Shown piece after piece: positions 42,640 to 51,265 of a stretch of DNA of 64,000 nucleotides. Under the pieces are notes generated by a model. It had not been told where the DNA came from. It saw only the letters and a list, made by a program, of their open reading frames with translations, and made no database searches. This stretch comes from Clavibacter sp. VKM Ac-2873 (lineage in GTDB: Bacteria; Actinomycetota; Actinomycetes; Actinomycetales; Microbacteriaceae): NCBI RefSeq assembly GCF_015351075.1, contig NZ_JADKRS010000002.1:248001-312000 (forward strand). The letters are read 5' to 3'. Made by a program: the position numbers and the translations under genes. Numbering within the stretch: the first letter of the stretch is position 1; each line of letters starts with the position of its first letter.

Positions 42640-43071
42640 ATGGCACCGAAGAAGAAGGTCACGGGTCTGATCAAGCTGCAGATCAAGGCCGGCGCCGCCA
42701 ACCCCGCACCGCCCATCGGGCCGGCGCTGGGACAGCACGGCGTCAACATCATGGAGTTCTGCAAGGCGTACAACGCCCAGACCGAGGCTCAGCGCGGGAA
42801 CGTCATCCCCGTCGAGATCACCGTCTACGAGGACCGGACGTTCACGTTCATCCTCAAGACGCCCCCGGCCGCCGAGCTCATCAAGAAGGCCGCCGGAGTC
42901 GCCAAGGGCTCGGGCACGCCGCACACGGTCAAGGTCGCGAAGCTCACGATGGACCAGGTCCGCGAGATCGCCGAGCAGAAGCAGGCCGACCTCAACGCCA
43001 ACGACATCGACGCCGCGGCGAAGATCATCGCCGGCACCGCCCGCTCCATGGGCATCACGGTCGAGGCCTAG
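42640..43071 (+). CDS. rplK: 50S ribosomal protein L11
   Basis: A 143-residue protein of full family length. It carries [39 protein letters not shown] and the C-terminal [12 protein letters not shown]. It binds 23S rRNA at the GTPase centre. ATG 42640 has GGAAGAGA upstream. It is followed by rplA, as in most bacteria. Confidence 0.97.
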   Translation: MAPKKKVTGLIKLQIKAGAANPAPPIGPALGQHGVNIMEFCKAYNAQTEAQRGNVIPVEITVYEDRTFTFILKTPPAAELIKKAAGVAKGSGTPHTVKVAKLTMDQVREIAEQKQADLNANDIDAAAKIIAGTARSMGITVEA

Positions 43072-43170
43072 CCTCCACCACCCGCGGATCCCGACCGGGA
43101 TCCGCTCCAGCATCACGCGGGAGAGCCGGCCAGGCTCACATCAACCGCACTCTCGAAACAGGAGACACGA

Positions 43171-43857
43171 ATGGCGAAGTCAAAGGCCTACCGGGCCGCA
43201 GCCGAGAAGATCGACCTCACGAAGGCCTACACCGCCTCGGAGGCCGTCGAGCTCGCGCGCGAGACCGGATCCAGCAAGTTCGACAGCACCGTCGAGGTCG
43301 CGCTCAAGCTCGGCGTCGACCCCCGCAAGGCAGACCAGATGGTCCGCGGCACCGTCATCCTTCCTCACGGTACCGGCAAGACCGCCCGCGTCATCGTCTT
43401 CGCGACGGGCCCCGCGGCCGAGGCGGCCATCGCCGCCGGCGCCGACGAGGTCGGCGGCGACGAGCTCATCGAGAAGGTGGCGGGCGGCTACACGTCGTTC
43501 GACTCCGCCGTCTCGACGCCCGAGCTCATGGGCAAGGTCGGTCGTCTCGGCAAGGTGCTCGGCCCGCGTGGCCTCATGCCCAACCCGAAGACCGGCACGG
43601 TCACCCCGGACGTCGCGCGCGCGGTGTCCGACATCAAGGGCGGCAAGATCGAGTTCCGCGTCGACAAGCACGCGAACGTCCACTTCGTGGTCGGCAAGGC
43701 GAGCTTCTCGCCCGAGCAGCTCTCGGAGAACGTCGGCGCCGCGCTCGAGGAGATCGTCCGCCTCAAGCCGTCCTCCTCGAAGGGCCGCTACGTGCAGAAG
43801 GCCACGGTCTCCACGACCTTCGGCCCCGGCATCCCGGTGGACGTCAACTCCATCTAG
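43171..43857 (+). CDS. rplA: 50S ribosomal protein L1
   Basis: A 228-residue protein with [40 protein letters not shown] followed by TGTVT, and [17 protein letters not shown]. It is the L1-stalk protein and in many bacteria represses its own operon. ATG 43171 has ACAGGAGA upstream. A strong terminator follows the stop. Confidence 0.97.
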   Translation: MAKSKAYRAAAEKIDLTKAYTASEAVELARETGSSKFDSTVEVALKLGVDPRKADQMVRGTVILPHGTGKTARVIVFATGPAAEAAIAAGADEVGGDELIEKVAGGYTSFDSAVSTPELMGKVGRLGKVLGPRGLMPNPKTGTVTPDVARAVSDIKGGKIEFRVDKHANVHFVVGKASFSPEQLSENVGAALEEIVRLKPSSSKGRYVQKATVSTTFGPGIPVDVNSI

Positions 43858-43895
43858 CACCGCCGCGCGCGAGCGCACGCACGACCAGCAGCACA

Positions 43896-43923
43896 GGAAG
43901 GGCCCGCCTCGGCGGGCCCTTCC
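43896..43923 (+). terminator. Terminator of the ribosomal protein operon
   Basis: GGAAGGGCCCGCC and GGCGGGCCCTTCC form a 12-base stem with a CTCG tetraloop, 38 bases after rplA. Confidence 0.8.
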
Positions 43924-43979
43924 GTCGTTCCCGGGAGGGGTGGCCGGTCCCCGCGTCATCGCCGGGGTGCGCGCCTGCC

Positions 43980-43985
43980 TAGGCT
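43980..43985 (+). promoter_or_regulatory. -10 element of the GNAT gene
   Basis: TAGGCT followed by 7 bases and then GTG 43993. Confidence 0.45.
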
Positions 43986-43992
43986 CGTCAGG

Positions 43993-44592
43993 GTGAGCAT
44001 CCCGGATCCCGCCCTCCTGCCCGCCGGCCCGTCCTTCCGCGTCGCGACGCCCGCCGACGCGGACGAGGTGGCCGCCCTCGCCGCCCGCACCTTCGCGCTC
44101 GCGTGCCCGCCGACGACGACGGCGGAGGCCATCGCCGAGCACATCCGCTCCGTCCTGTCGCCCGCGCGCTTCCGGGAGCACCTCGCGGATCCCGCGCACC
44201 GGGTCGTGCTCGTCGAGGTGCAGGGCCGGCCGGTCGGCTACACGATGGTCGTCCAGGCGCCGCCCACGGACGCCGACGTGGCGGGCGCGCTCCGGCTGCG
44301 GCCGGAGGTCGAGCTGAGCAAGGTGTACGTCGAGCAGGGGTCGCACGGCGCGGGCGTCGCGCGTCCGCTCATGGAGGAGACGCTGCGGGTCGCGCGCGAG
44401 CTGGCGGGGGAGCGGGGGCGCGATGCCGGCGCCGGGATCTGGCTCGGCGTCAACGAGCACAACGCGCGCGCCATCCGGTTCTACGAGCGCAGCGGCTTCC
44501 GCATCGTCGGGACGCGGTCGTTCCGGCTCTCGGACGCCGTCGAGACGGACCACGTGATGGAGCAGCCGCTGGCCGCGACCGCGACCGCGTAG
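43993..44592 (+). CDS. GNAT-family N-acetyltransferase
   Basis: A 199-residue acetyltransferase. The acetyl-CoA loop region reads LSKVYVEQGSHGAGVARPLM, followed by GIWLGVNEHNARAIRFYERS and GFRIVGTRSF, the standard end of the GNAT fold. The substrate is unknown; relatives acetylate amines, antibiotics or protein N-termini. GTG 43993 has a -10 at leaderless distance. It stands alone between the ribosomal operon and the LacI gene. Confidence 0.88.
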   Translation: MSIPDPALLPAGPSFRVATPADADEVAALAARTFALACPPTTTAEAIAEHIRSVLSPARFREHLADPAHRVVLVEVQGRPVGYTMVVQAPPTDADVAGALRLRPEVELSKVYVEQGSHGAGVARPLMEETLRVARELAGERGRDAGAGIWLGVNEHNARAIRFYERSGFRIVGTRSFRLSDAVETDHVMEQPLAATATA

Positions 44593-44616
44593 GGCGGCAC
44601 GGTGCCTGATCCCTCG

Positions 44617-45693
44617 TCAGGCCGTGTCTGCCAGGCGCGCCGCGGCGCGACCGGCCGCGACGCCGTCAGCCGAGGAGACCCGGGCGATCGAGCCGCGCTC
44701 CACCACCGGCATCCCCACGAGGCGCTCACCCGGCTCCGCGTCGCGCAGGACGAGCCGCACCGCCTCGCGTCCCATCTCCTCGTGCGGCAGCGCGATGGTC
44801 GTGAGGCCGGGCCGGAGGTGGGACGCCAGCTCGTCGTTGTCGAAGCCGACGAGCGAGATGTCGGCGCCGACGCGGATGCCGCGCTCCTGGCAGGCCTGGT
44901 ACGCGCCGAACGCCAGGCGGTCGTTGAGGCAGAGGATGGCGCGGGTGCCGGGCGCCGCGTCCAGGAGCGCGCCCGCGGCCTCGTAGCCGGCGTCCGGCTC
45001 CCAATCCCCGCACGACCGCTCGGCCGCGAAGCCGAGACCGAGCCCGGTCATCTCGGCGCGGATCCCGTGCAGGCGACGGGCCACGGTCTCCGACCGGAAC
45101 AGGCGGCGCTCGGTGTCGGCGTCGCTGCCGAGCAGGGCGATGCCGTCGACGTGGCCGGCGGCGGCGAGGAGGTCGACCGCGCGGCGGCCGCCCTCCTCCT
45201 CGTCGGGCAGGACCGAGCGGCCGTGGTGCGGGCTGGTGGCGTTGAGCATCACGACGGGCGTCGAGGCAGGCACCTCGGGGACGACGAGCTCCCGCGCGCG
45301 CATGGTGGCGAAGACGATGCCGTCGACCTGGCGGTCGAGCACCGCGGACACCGCCTCGGCCTCGCGCGCCTCCTCGCCGCCGGTCTCGAGCACGAGCACC
45401 ACATGACCGGCCCGCTCCGCCTCGATGAGGGCGCCGCGGATGAGGCCGCTCGCGAAGCGCGTGGTGGCGACGACGTCCGAGATGAAGCCGATGGTGAGCG
45501 ACCGGTCGGTGCGGAGGGCCCGGGCGCCCATGTTGGGGCGGTACCCGAGCTCGGACGCCGCGGCGAGGACGCGGCGATGGGACTCCTCGGAGAAGCGCGT
45601 CGCGGGCGTGGCGTTGAGGATCTGCGACGCCGCGGTCGGGGAGAGGCCAGCCAGCCGGGCCACGTCCGCGAGGGTCGGTCGCTTCTGGCGCAT
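44617..45693 (-). CDS. LacI-family transcriptional regulator
   Basis: A 358-residue repressor. The N-terminal HTH is LADVARLAGLSPTAASQIL, followed by a hinge helix region (HRRVLAAASELGYRPN). The periplasmic-binding-protein-like domain starts at IGFISDVVATTRFASGLIRG and includes the family DGIVFAT and CLNDRLAFGAYQACQERGIR. It is divergent from the sugar ABC operon and surely controls it. ATG 45693 has GAGGAGGAGG upstream. The inducer is probably a fructose-containing sugar, judged from the hydrolase in the operon; that is inference. Confidence 0.92.
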   Translation of the reverse strand: MRQKRPTLADVARLAGLSPTAASQILNATPATRFSEESHRRVLAAASELGYRPNMGARALRTDRSLTIGFISDVVATTRFASGLIRGALIEAERAGHVVLVLETGGEEAREAEAVSAVLDRQVDGIVFATMRARELVVPEVPASTPVVMLNATSPHHGRSVLPDEEEGGRRAVDLLAAAGHVDGIALLGSDADTERRLFRSETVARRLHGIRAEMTGLGLGFAAERSCGDWEPDAGYEAAGALLDAAPGTRAILCLNDRLAFGAYQACQERGIRVGADISLVGFDNDELASHLRPGLTTIALPHEEMGREAVRLVLRDAEPGERLVGMPVVERGSIARVSSADGVAAGRAAARLADTA

Positions 45694-45751
45694 GTGACGA
45701 CCTCCTCCTCGTGAGCGTATCCGGTGACCCGACGCCCGACGCGACCGCGGG

Positions 45752-45780
45752 TTGACACCAGGAGCGGCGGCGCGCATGAT
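45752..45780 (+). promoter_or_regulatory. Promoter of the sugar ABC operon
   Basis: A perfect TTGACA (45752-45757) and CATGAT (45775-45780, 4 of 6) are 17 bases apart. The start site would be near 45787. Confidence 0.65.
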
Positions 45781-45793
45781 CTTCTGCACCGGG

Positions 45794-45805
45794 TAAATGG
45801 ATTTA
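45794..45805. promoter_or_regulatory. LacI-type operator
   Basis: TAAATGGATTTA is a palindrome with arms TAAAT/ATTTA around GG, extended as GGTAAAT-GG-ATTTATC. It lies just downstream of the operon's -10, so binding would block transcription. A/T-rich sequence is exceptional here. Confidence 0.6.
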
Positions 45806-45896
45806 TCACCACCCTCCCACGCCGCGGGCACCGCTGCCCGCGGCCACGCGCCCCACCCGCCCCGCCCTGCATCACCTGACGAAGGAGTCACCTGGC

Positions 45897-47246
45897 ATGT
45901 CCACCATGAGAAGGGCGGGACGCGCGGCAGCGCTCGCCGCCGCCGCCGCCATCTCGGCGCTCGCCCTCGCGAGCTGCGCCCCCGGCAGCGCGCCCGTCGC
46001 CTCCGCCCCCGCGGGCGACGTCAGCACCGCGATCCCCACGGACGACGTCACCATCCGGATCCAGGACGAGACCGGCTTCCCGGTCACGGACGAGCTCACG
46101 GCCGAGTTCACGAAGCAGCACCCGAACGTGACGTTCGACATCACCCGCGACAGCTTCCAGAACCTCCTCGCGAACACGCCGCGCCTCCTCGCGAGCGACG
46201 ACGCCCCGGACCTCATCCGCCTCTCGACGCTCGGCACCACGGTCAAGGACGGGCTCCTCACGAACCTCGACCCGTACTTCGACGCGTACGGCTGGGACCG
46301 CTTCCCGGCGGGCCAGCTCGCCGGAGCGCGGATGGACGACCAGGGCGTGCGCGGCGAGGGCTCGCTGTGGCAGTTCGGCATCGGGTACAGCGTCACCGGC
46401 ATCTACATGAACCAGAAGCTGGCCGACCAGGTGGGCATCTCCGAGATGCCGACCACCATGGACGAGCTCGAGGCGGACCTCGCGAAGGCGAAGGACGCGG
46501 GCGTGCTCCCCATCCAGACCGGCATGCAGGACGGCGTCGGCACCTTCATCCTGCAGTCGCTCATCAACCAGCAGGGCGACAAGCAGGGCCTCGTCGACTG
46601 GATGTACAACAAGCCGGGGGCGACGATCCAGACCGACGCGGCGCTCGCGGGCGCCACGAAGTTCCAGGACTGGGCGAAGGCCGGGTACCTCCCGCCGGAC
46701 GTCAACGCCATCAACTACACGACGATGGTGTCGAACTTCTCGGCCGGCCAGGGGCTGTTCATGTGGGACGGCAACTGGGACGCCGCTAACGTGGAGAAGG
46801 CGCTGGGCCAGGGCGGCGCGCAGTTCGCCCTCGTGCCGCCGCTCGAGGCGGGCGCGAAGCACGTCGCGATGGGCACGGGCAACACCTTCGCGATCCCGGC
46901 GAAGTCGAAGAACGCCGACGTGGTCGCCGCGTTCCTGAACTGGATCGTGACGGATGAGAAGGCGCGCCAGATCGTGGTCGACGTGACGGGCGCGTCGCCC
47001 GGCGGCGACCCGGCCCAGGCGCTGCCGACCGCCCAGGAGGGCAGCCTCATCGCGAAGGCCCTCGAGCTGTCCGCGGTGGTGGGGGACGACGACGGCTTCG
47101 TCGACTTCATGGCCAACAGCACGGCCGGCATCTACCAGGGCTCGCTCCAGCCCAACGAGCAGCTGCTGCTCACCGACAAGATGGCGCCCGCGGACTTCCT
47201 GAAGGCCACGCAGGAGTTCTACGAGCAGGACCTCGCCGCACAGTGA
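45897..47246 (+). CDS. ABC transporter sugar-binding lipoprotein
   Basis: A 449-residue extracellular solute-binding protein (family 1). The signal peptide ends in a lipobox, LALASC, with lipidated Cys near residue 26. The mature part has ITRDSFQNLLANTPRLLASD, LWQFGIGYSVTGIYMNQKLA and GTGNTFAIPAKSKNADVVAA, typical of sugar-binding proteins. It is the first gene of the operon, followed by two permeases. ATG 45897 has GAAGGAG 9-10 bases upstream. The ligand is probably an oligosaccharide. Confidence 0.93.
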   Translation: MSTMRRAGRAAALAAAAAISALALASCAPGSAPVASAPAGDVSTAIPTDDVTIRIQDETGFPVTDELTAEFTKQHPNVTFDITRDSFQNLLANTPRLLASDDAPDLIRLSTLGTTVKDGLLTNLDPYFDAYGWDRFPAGQLAGARMDDQGVRGEGSLWQFGIGYSVTGIYMNQKLADQVGISEMPTTMDELEADLAKAKDAGVLPIQTGMQDGVGTFILQSLINQQGDKQGLVDWMYNKPGATIQTDAALAGATKFQDWAKAGYLPPDVNAINYTTMVSNFSAGQGLFMWDGNWDAANVEKALGQGGAQFALVPPLEAGAKHVAMGTGNTFAIPAKSKNADVVAAFLNWIVTDEKARQIVVDVTGASPGGDPAQALPTAQEGSLIAKALELSAVVGDDDGFVDFMANSTAGIYQGSLQPNEQLLLTDKMAPADFLKATQEFYEQDLAAQ

Positions 47247-48214
47247 GCACCACGGAGCGCACGATCCCCGCGGGGGCGACGGCAGCGGCCGCCGCCCCCG
47301 CGGGGCCGTCCCGCGTCCCCGCGCGGCGCCGCCGGCTCGGGCCCGAGGCGCGTCGGACCGCGACCGTCGGCTGGATCATGCTGCTGCCGGCCGTGGCCGC
47401 CTACGGCGCGTTCGTCGTCTGGCCGCTCATCACGGCGGTGCAGTACTCGTTCTACAAGTGGAACGGGATCGGCGCCTCGACCTTCATCGGCCTCGACAAC
47501 TACGTGCAGATCTTCACGGACACGCGGCTGCTGACCCCCATCGTCAACGCGCTGGTCCTCGTGGTCTTCTTCATGGTGATCCCCATCACCGCCGGGCTCG
47601 CGCTCGCCACGCTCCTGCGCGGCATGAAGCCCGGGCCCTTCGCGTCGATCTCGCGCACCATCCTGTTCCTGCCGCAGATCGTGCCGCTCGTCGCCGCGGG
47701 CATCGCGTGGTCGTGGATGTACGCGCAGTCCGGCACCATCAACTCCATCCTCGACTCGGTGGGGCTCGGCTTCCTCTCCCGCTCCTGGCTCGCCGACTTC
47801 GCCACGGCCCTGCCCGCGGTCGGGCTCATCGGATCGTGGGTGCTCACCGGCCTCTGCACCGTGCTGCTGCTCACGGGCATGGGCAAGATCGACGGCTCGC
47901 TCTACGAGGCCGTGCGGCTCGACGGCGCCGGCTTCTTCCGCGAGTTCGCCACCATCACCCTGCCGGGCCTCCGGCAGGAGATCGCGGTGCTCGTGACCAT
48001 CACGGTCATCGCCGCGCTGAGCACCTTCGACATCATCTACACGACCACCAAGGGCGGGCCGGGCACCACGACGCTCGTGCCCGGCATCGAGATCTTCCGG
48101 CTCGCGTTCGTGCAGAGCCAGGTGGGCCTCGCGTCCGCGTTCGGCGTGGTGCTGCTCGTGTTCGTGCTGCTGCTCGTGCTCCCCGTCCAACGACTCTCGA
48201 GGGAGCGCGACTGA
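47243..48214 (+). CDS. ABC sugar permease (MalF/UgpA-type)
   Basis: A 323-residue permease with six hydrophobic helices. The EAA loop is GSLYEAVRLDGAGFFREFAT, followed by ITLPGLRQEIAVL. A basic N-terminal tail precedes the first helix. GTG 47243 overlaps the stop of the binding-protein gene. It forms a heterodimer with the next gene's product. Confidence 0.93.
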   Translation: MSTTERTIPAGATAAAAAPAGPSRVPARRRRLGPEARRTATVGWIMLLPAVAAYGAFVVWPLITAVQYSFYKWNGIGASTFIGLDNYVQIFTDTRLLTPIVNALVLVVFFMVIPITAGLALATLLRGMKPGPFASISRTILFLPQIVPLVAAGIAWSWMYAQSGTINSILDSVGLGFLSRSWLADFATALPAVGLIGSWVLTGLCTVLLLTGMGKIDGSLYEAVRLDGAGFFREFATITLPGLRQEIAVLVTITVIAALSTFDIIYTTTKGGPGTTTLVPGIEIFRLAFVQSQVGLASAFGVVLLVFVLLLVLPVQRLSRERD

Positions 48215-49038
48215 TGATCGTCAACCGCACCGAGCTCGTCGTGGGCCGCATCCTCCTGATCGCGGTCCTCGTGCTCACCCTGCTGCCCTTCGCCAGCATG
48301 CTCACCGCCGCGCTGCAGTCGCCCGACTCGCTGCCCAACGGATTCTCCTGGCCCACGCCGGCCTACTGGGAGAACTTCGTGACGGCGTTCACGGTCGGGA
48401 ACATCGGCACGCTGATGCTCTCCAGCCTGTTCATCGTGGTGATGGTCGTGCCCGTCAGCCTCGTCTGCGCCACGCTCGCGGGCTACTCGCTCGGGAACCT
48501 CCGGGTGCCCGGCGGGAAGTACGTGCTCGTCGCCATGATCATCGGGCTGACCATCCCGTTCGAGGCGATCATCATCCCGCTCTACTACCAGATGACCGGG
48601 TTCGGCCTGATCAACACCAGGTGGGCGGTCATCCTCCCGCTCATCGGGCTGTACATGCCGTTCAGCGTGTTCTGGATGCGCGCGCACTTCGTGGGCGTGC
48701 CGCGCGAGCTCTCGGAGGCCGCGCGCGTGGACGGGGCGAGCATCTGGCAGGAGTTCCGGAGCATCCAGCTGCCGCTCGCCCGGCCGGCGCTCTCGGCCCT
48801 CGGGATCCTCCTGTTCCTCTGGACCTGGAACCAGTTCCTGCTGCCGCTCGTGATGATCGACGATCCGAGCGAGCGCACCATGGCCGGGGCGCTCGGCGCG
48901 TTCCAGGGCCAGTACATCGACGCGCTGCCGCTGCTCTTCGCGGCGTCGCTGATCGTGATGCTGCCCACGGTGATCGTGTACGTGATCTTCCAGCGGCAGT
49001 TCATCGCGGCGCTCCTCCAGGGCGCGGTGAAGGGCTGA
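48214..49038 (+). CDS. ABC sugar permease (MalG/UgpE-type)
   Basis: A 274-residue permease with six helices. The EAA loop is PRELSEAARVDGASIWQEFR, followed by SIQLPLARPALSALG. ATG 48214 shares one base with the previous stop (TGATG). No ATPase gene is in the operon; such carbohydrate importers usually share a genome-encoded MsmK/MalK ATPase. Confidence 0.93.
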   Translation: MIVNRTELVVGRILLIAVLVLTLLPFASMLTAALQSPDSLPNGFSWPTPAYWENFVTAFTVGNIGTLMLSSLFIVVMVVPVSLVCATLAGYSLGNLRVPGGKYVLVAMIIGLTIPFEAIIIPLYYQMTGFGLINTRWAVILPLIGLYMPFSVFWMRAHFVGVPRELSEAARVDGASIWQEFRSIQLPLARPALSALGILLFLWTWNQFLLPLVMIDDPSERTMAGALGAFQGQYIDALPLLFAASLIVMLPTVIVYVIFQRQFIAALLQGAVKG

Positions 49039-50030
49039 TGGCGTTCGCGCTGCCCGGGCACTGGGTCTGGGACTCATGGACGGCCGTCGACGGCGACACC
49101 ACGCACCTCTTCTACCTGCACGCGCCGACCGCGCTCGGGGATCCGGACCTCCGGCACCGCAACGCCGCCGTGGGCCACGCGACCTCCACCGACCTCGTGA
49201 CGTGGACCGACCACGGCGTCGTGCTCGAGCACGGCCCGGCCGGGTCGCCGGACGCGTCGGCCACGTGGACGGGCAGCGTGACGCGCGACCCGTCGGGCCT
49301 CTGGCGCATGTCGTACACGGGCTCGGTGTTCCCGCGGGACGACGCGGGCGTGAACGTGGAGACCGTGCTGCAGGCGACCTCGCCCGACCTGCACCGGTGG
49401 GAGAAGGCGGCCGGGTCCGCGCTGTCGGCCGACCCGCGCTGGTACGAGACGCTCGCCGACGGCACCTGGCGCGAGGAGGCGTGGCGGGATCCCTGGGTCG
49501 ACCCCGACCCCGCGGGCGACGGCTGGCGCATGCTCGTCACGGCCAGGTCCCGGGCGGACGCATCCGAGGCCGGGGCGGACCCGCTCGACCGCGGCGTCGT
49601 GGGGCAGGCCGTCTCGCCCGACCTCGCGACGTGGACGGCCGCTCCGCCGCTCAGCGCGCCCGGCGCCGGGTTCGCGCAGCTCGAGGTGCTGCAGGTCGCC
49701 GAGGTCGAGGGCCGGCGGGTGCTCGTGTTCTCGTGCGCGGGATCCGACCTCGCCGGCGCGCGCACCGGGCAGGAGGGCGGCGTCTTCGCGGTGCCGCTCG
49801 ATGACGACCAGCCGTTCGGCCGTCCCGTCGACATCGGGCGCGCCCGGCTCCTGCACGGCGAGGGTCTCTACGCCGCGCGCATCGTGCGGACGCCGACCGG
49901 CCCCGCGCTCCTCGGGTTCGAGGACGTGGGCGCCGACGGCCGGTTCGTCGGGCGCATCCCGGATCCGCTGCCCGTGCGGTGGGATGCGGCCGGGCAGCTG
50001 GTCGTGGGATCCGCCGGGCCCGCGTCGTGA
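49038..50030 (+). CDS. Glycoside hydrolase, GH68/GH32-like (fructan/sucrose)
   Basis: A 330-residue five-bladed beta-propeller-type enzyme. The start GHWVWDSWTAVDGDTTHLFY carries WDSW, the nucleophile motif of GH68/GH32 (clan GH-J). EAWRDPWVDPDPAGDGWRML has the RDP motif. Glu in FAQLEVLQVAEVEG is a candidate acid/base. It lacks the C-terminal beta-sandwich of most GH32 enzymes. There is no signal peptide, so it probably hydrolyses imported fructose-containing sugars such as sucrose or short fructans in the cytoplasm. ATG 49038 overlaps the permease stop. Family GH43/GH117-like is an alternative. Confidence 0.8.
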   Translation: MAFALPGHWVWDSWTAVDGDTTHLFYLHAPTALGDPDLRHRNAAVGHATSTDLVTWTDHGVVLEHGPAGSPDASATWTGSVTRDPSGLWRMSYTGSVFPRDDAGVNVETVLQATSPDLHRWEKAAGSALSADPRWYETLADGTWREEAWRDPWVDPDPAGDGWRMLVTARSRADASEAGADPLDRGVVGQAVSPDLATWTAAPPLSAPGAGFAQLEVLQVAEVEGRRVLVFSCAGSDLAGARTGQEGGVFAVPLDDDQPFGRPVDIGRARLLHGEGLYAARIVRTPTGPALLGFEDVGADGRFVGRIPDPLPVRWDAAGQLVVGSAGPAS

Positions 50031-51226
50031 CCGCCGCGGGCGTCGGGACGCGCGCCGACGGCGTGACCGGCTGGGTCGCCCCCGGCTTCGAGGGCGTGCG
50101 GCGCGCGTTCGCGGAGGCCGTCGCCTCCGACACGGGGACGGGCGGGGCGCTCTCGATCCGGCACCGCGGCGATGTCGTGGTGGACCTCGCGGGCGGCGTC
50201 GCCGACGACGTGACCGGGCGCCCGTGGGGGCTCGACACCCCGAGCGTGCTGTTCTCCGCCACGAAGGGGATCATGTCGATCCTCGTCGCGCGCCTCGTGC
50301 AGGACGGGCGGCTCCGCTACGACCAGCCTGTCGCCGACCTGTGGCCCGCGTTCGCGCGGGCGGGCAAGGCGGGCACGCGGGTCGCCGACGCGCTCGCCCA
50401 CCGGGCCGGGCTCGCGGCGCCGCGCGGGGACTGGACGCTGGCCGACGTCGTCGACTGGGATCGGGCGACCGCGCTCCTCGCGGCGGAGGAGCCGCGGTGG
50501 GAGCCCGGTGCCGCCTGGGCGTACCACGCGATCACGCACGGCTGGCTGACGGGCGAGATCGTGCGGAGGGTCACCGGGCTCATGCCCGGCGCGTGGTTGC
50601 AGGCGCTCGCGACCCGGCCGCTGGGGGTGGACGCGTGGATAGGGATCCTGCCCGAGGTCAGCGGGCGCGTCGCGCGGATGCGCGTGGGCACGACGCTGCG
50701 GCAGCACGCCTCCGGGCAGCGGGCGGGGGTGGCGGCGGGCGGATCCGACCTGCCGATGCGCGCGCTCACCCTCGGGGGCGCGCTGCCCCTGGAGCTCGTG
50801 GGCGACGACGCGGGCTTCTCCCGCGCGGACGTGCAGGCCGCGGAGGTCCCCGGCGCCGGCGGGATCGGCACGGCCCACGCGGTCGCGGCCATCTGGTCGG
50901 CCGTGGTCGTGGAGACCGCCGGCGTGCGCCTGCTCGACGACGACACGATCCGCCTCGCGACCCGCGCCGTCTCCGGCGGCGACGAGCCGCCCGCGTTCGA
51001 CGTGCCGGGGCCGTGGCCGCGGTGGGGCATGGGCTTCCAGCTCGACTCCGCTGCGCGCCGCTACCTCGGATCCGGCAGCCTCGGCCACGACGGCGCCGGC
51101 GGCCAGGTGGCCTTCGCCGACGTCGAGCACCGGGTGGGCTTCGCGTTCCTCACCAACCGCATGGAGGCCGACGACGACCGGGGGACCCGGATCGTGGACG
51201 CGCTGCGGGAGGCGCTGGCGCGCTGA
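50027..51226 (+). CDS. Serine hydrolase (class C beta-lactamase/EstB-like esterase)
   Basis: A 399-residue serine hydrolase. The SxxK motif is FSATKGIMSILVARL (Ser and Lys present). The Tyr motif is GAAWAYHAITHGWLTGEIV, and the C-terminal GHDGAGGQVAFADVEHR replaces the KTG box. This is the EstB/penicillin-binding-like esterase pattern (DUF/Beta-lactamase Pfam), without a signal peptide. The GTG start overlaps the hydrolase gene's stop, so it is the fifth gene of the sugar operon. It may remove acyl groups from imported sugars; that is inference. Confidence 0.87.
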   Translation: MTAAGVGTRADGVTGWVAPGFEGVRRAFAEAVASDTGTGGALSIRHRGDVVVDLAGGVADDVTGRPWGLDTPSVLFSATKGIMSILVARLVQDGRLRYDQPVADLWPAFARAGKAGTRVADALAHRAGLAAPRGDWTLADVVDWDRATALLAAEEPRWEPGAAWAYHAITHGWLTGEIVRRVTGLMPGAWLQALATRPLGVDAWIGILPEVSGRVARMRVGTTLRQHASGQRAGVAAGGSDLPMRALTLGGALPLELVGDDAGFSRADVQAAEVPGAGGIGTAHAVAAIWSAVVVETAGVRLLDDDTIRLATRAVSGGDEPPAFDVPGPWPRWGMGFQLDSAARRYLGSGSLGHDGAGGQVAFADVEHRVGFAFLTNRMEADDDRGTRIVDALREALAR

Positions 51227-51265
51227 GCGCCGCACGGCCGGGGCGGCCGGGACGGCAGGGACGGA

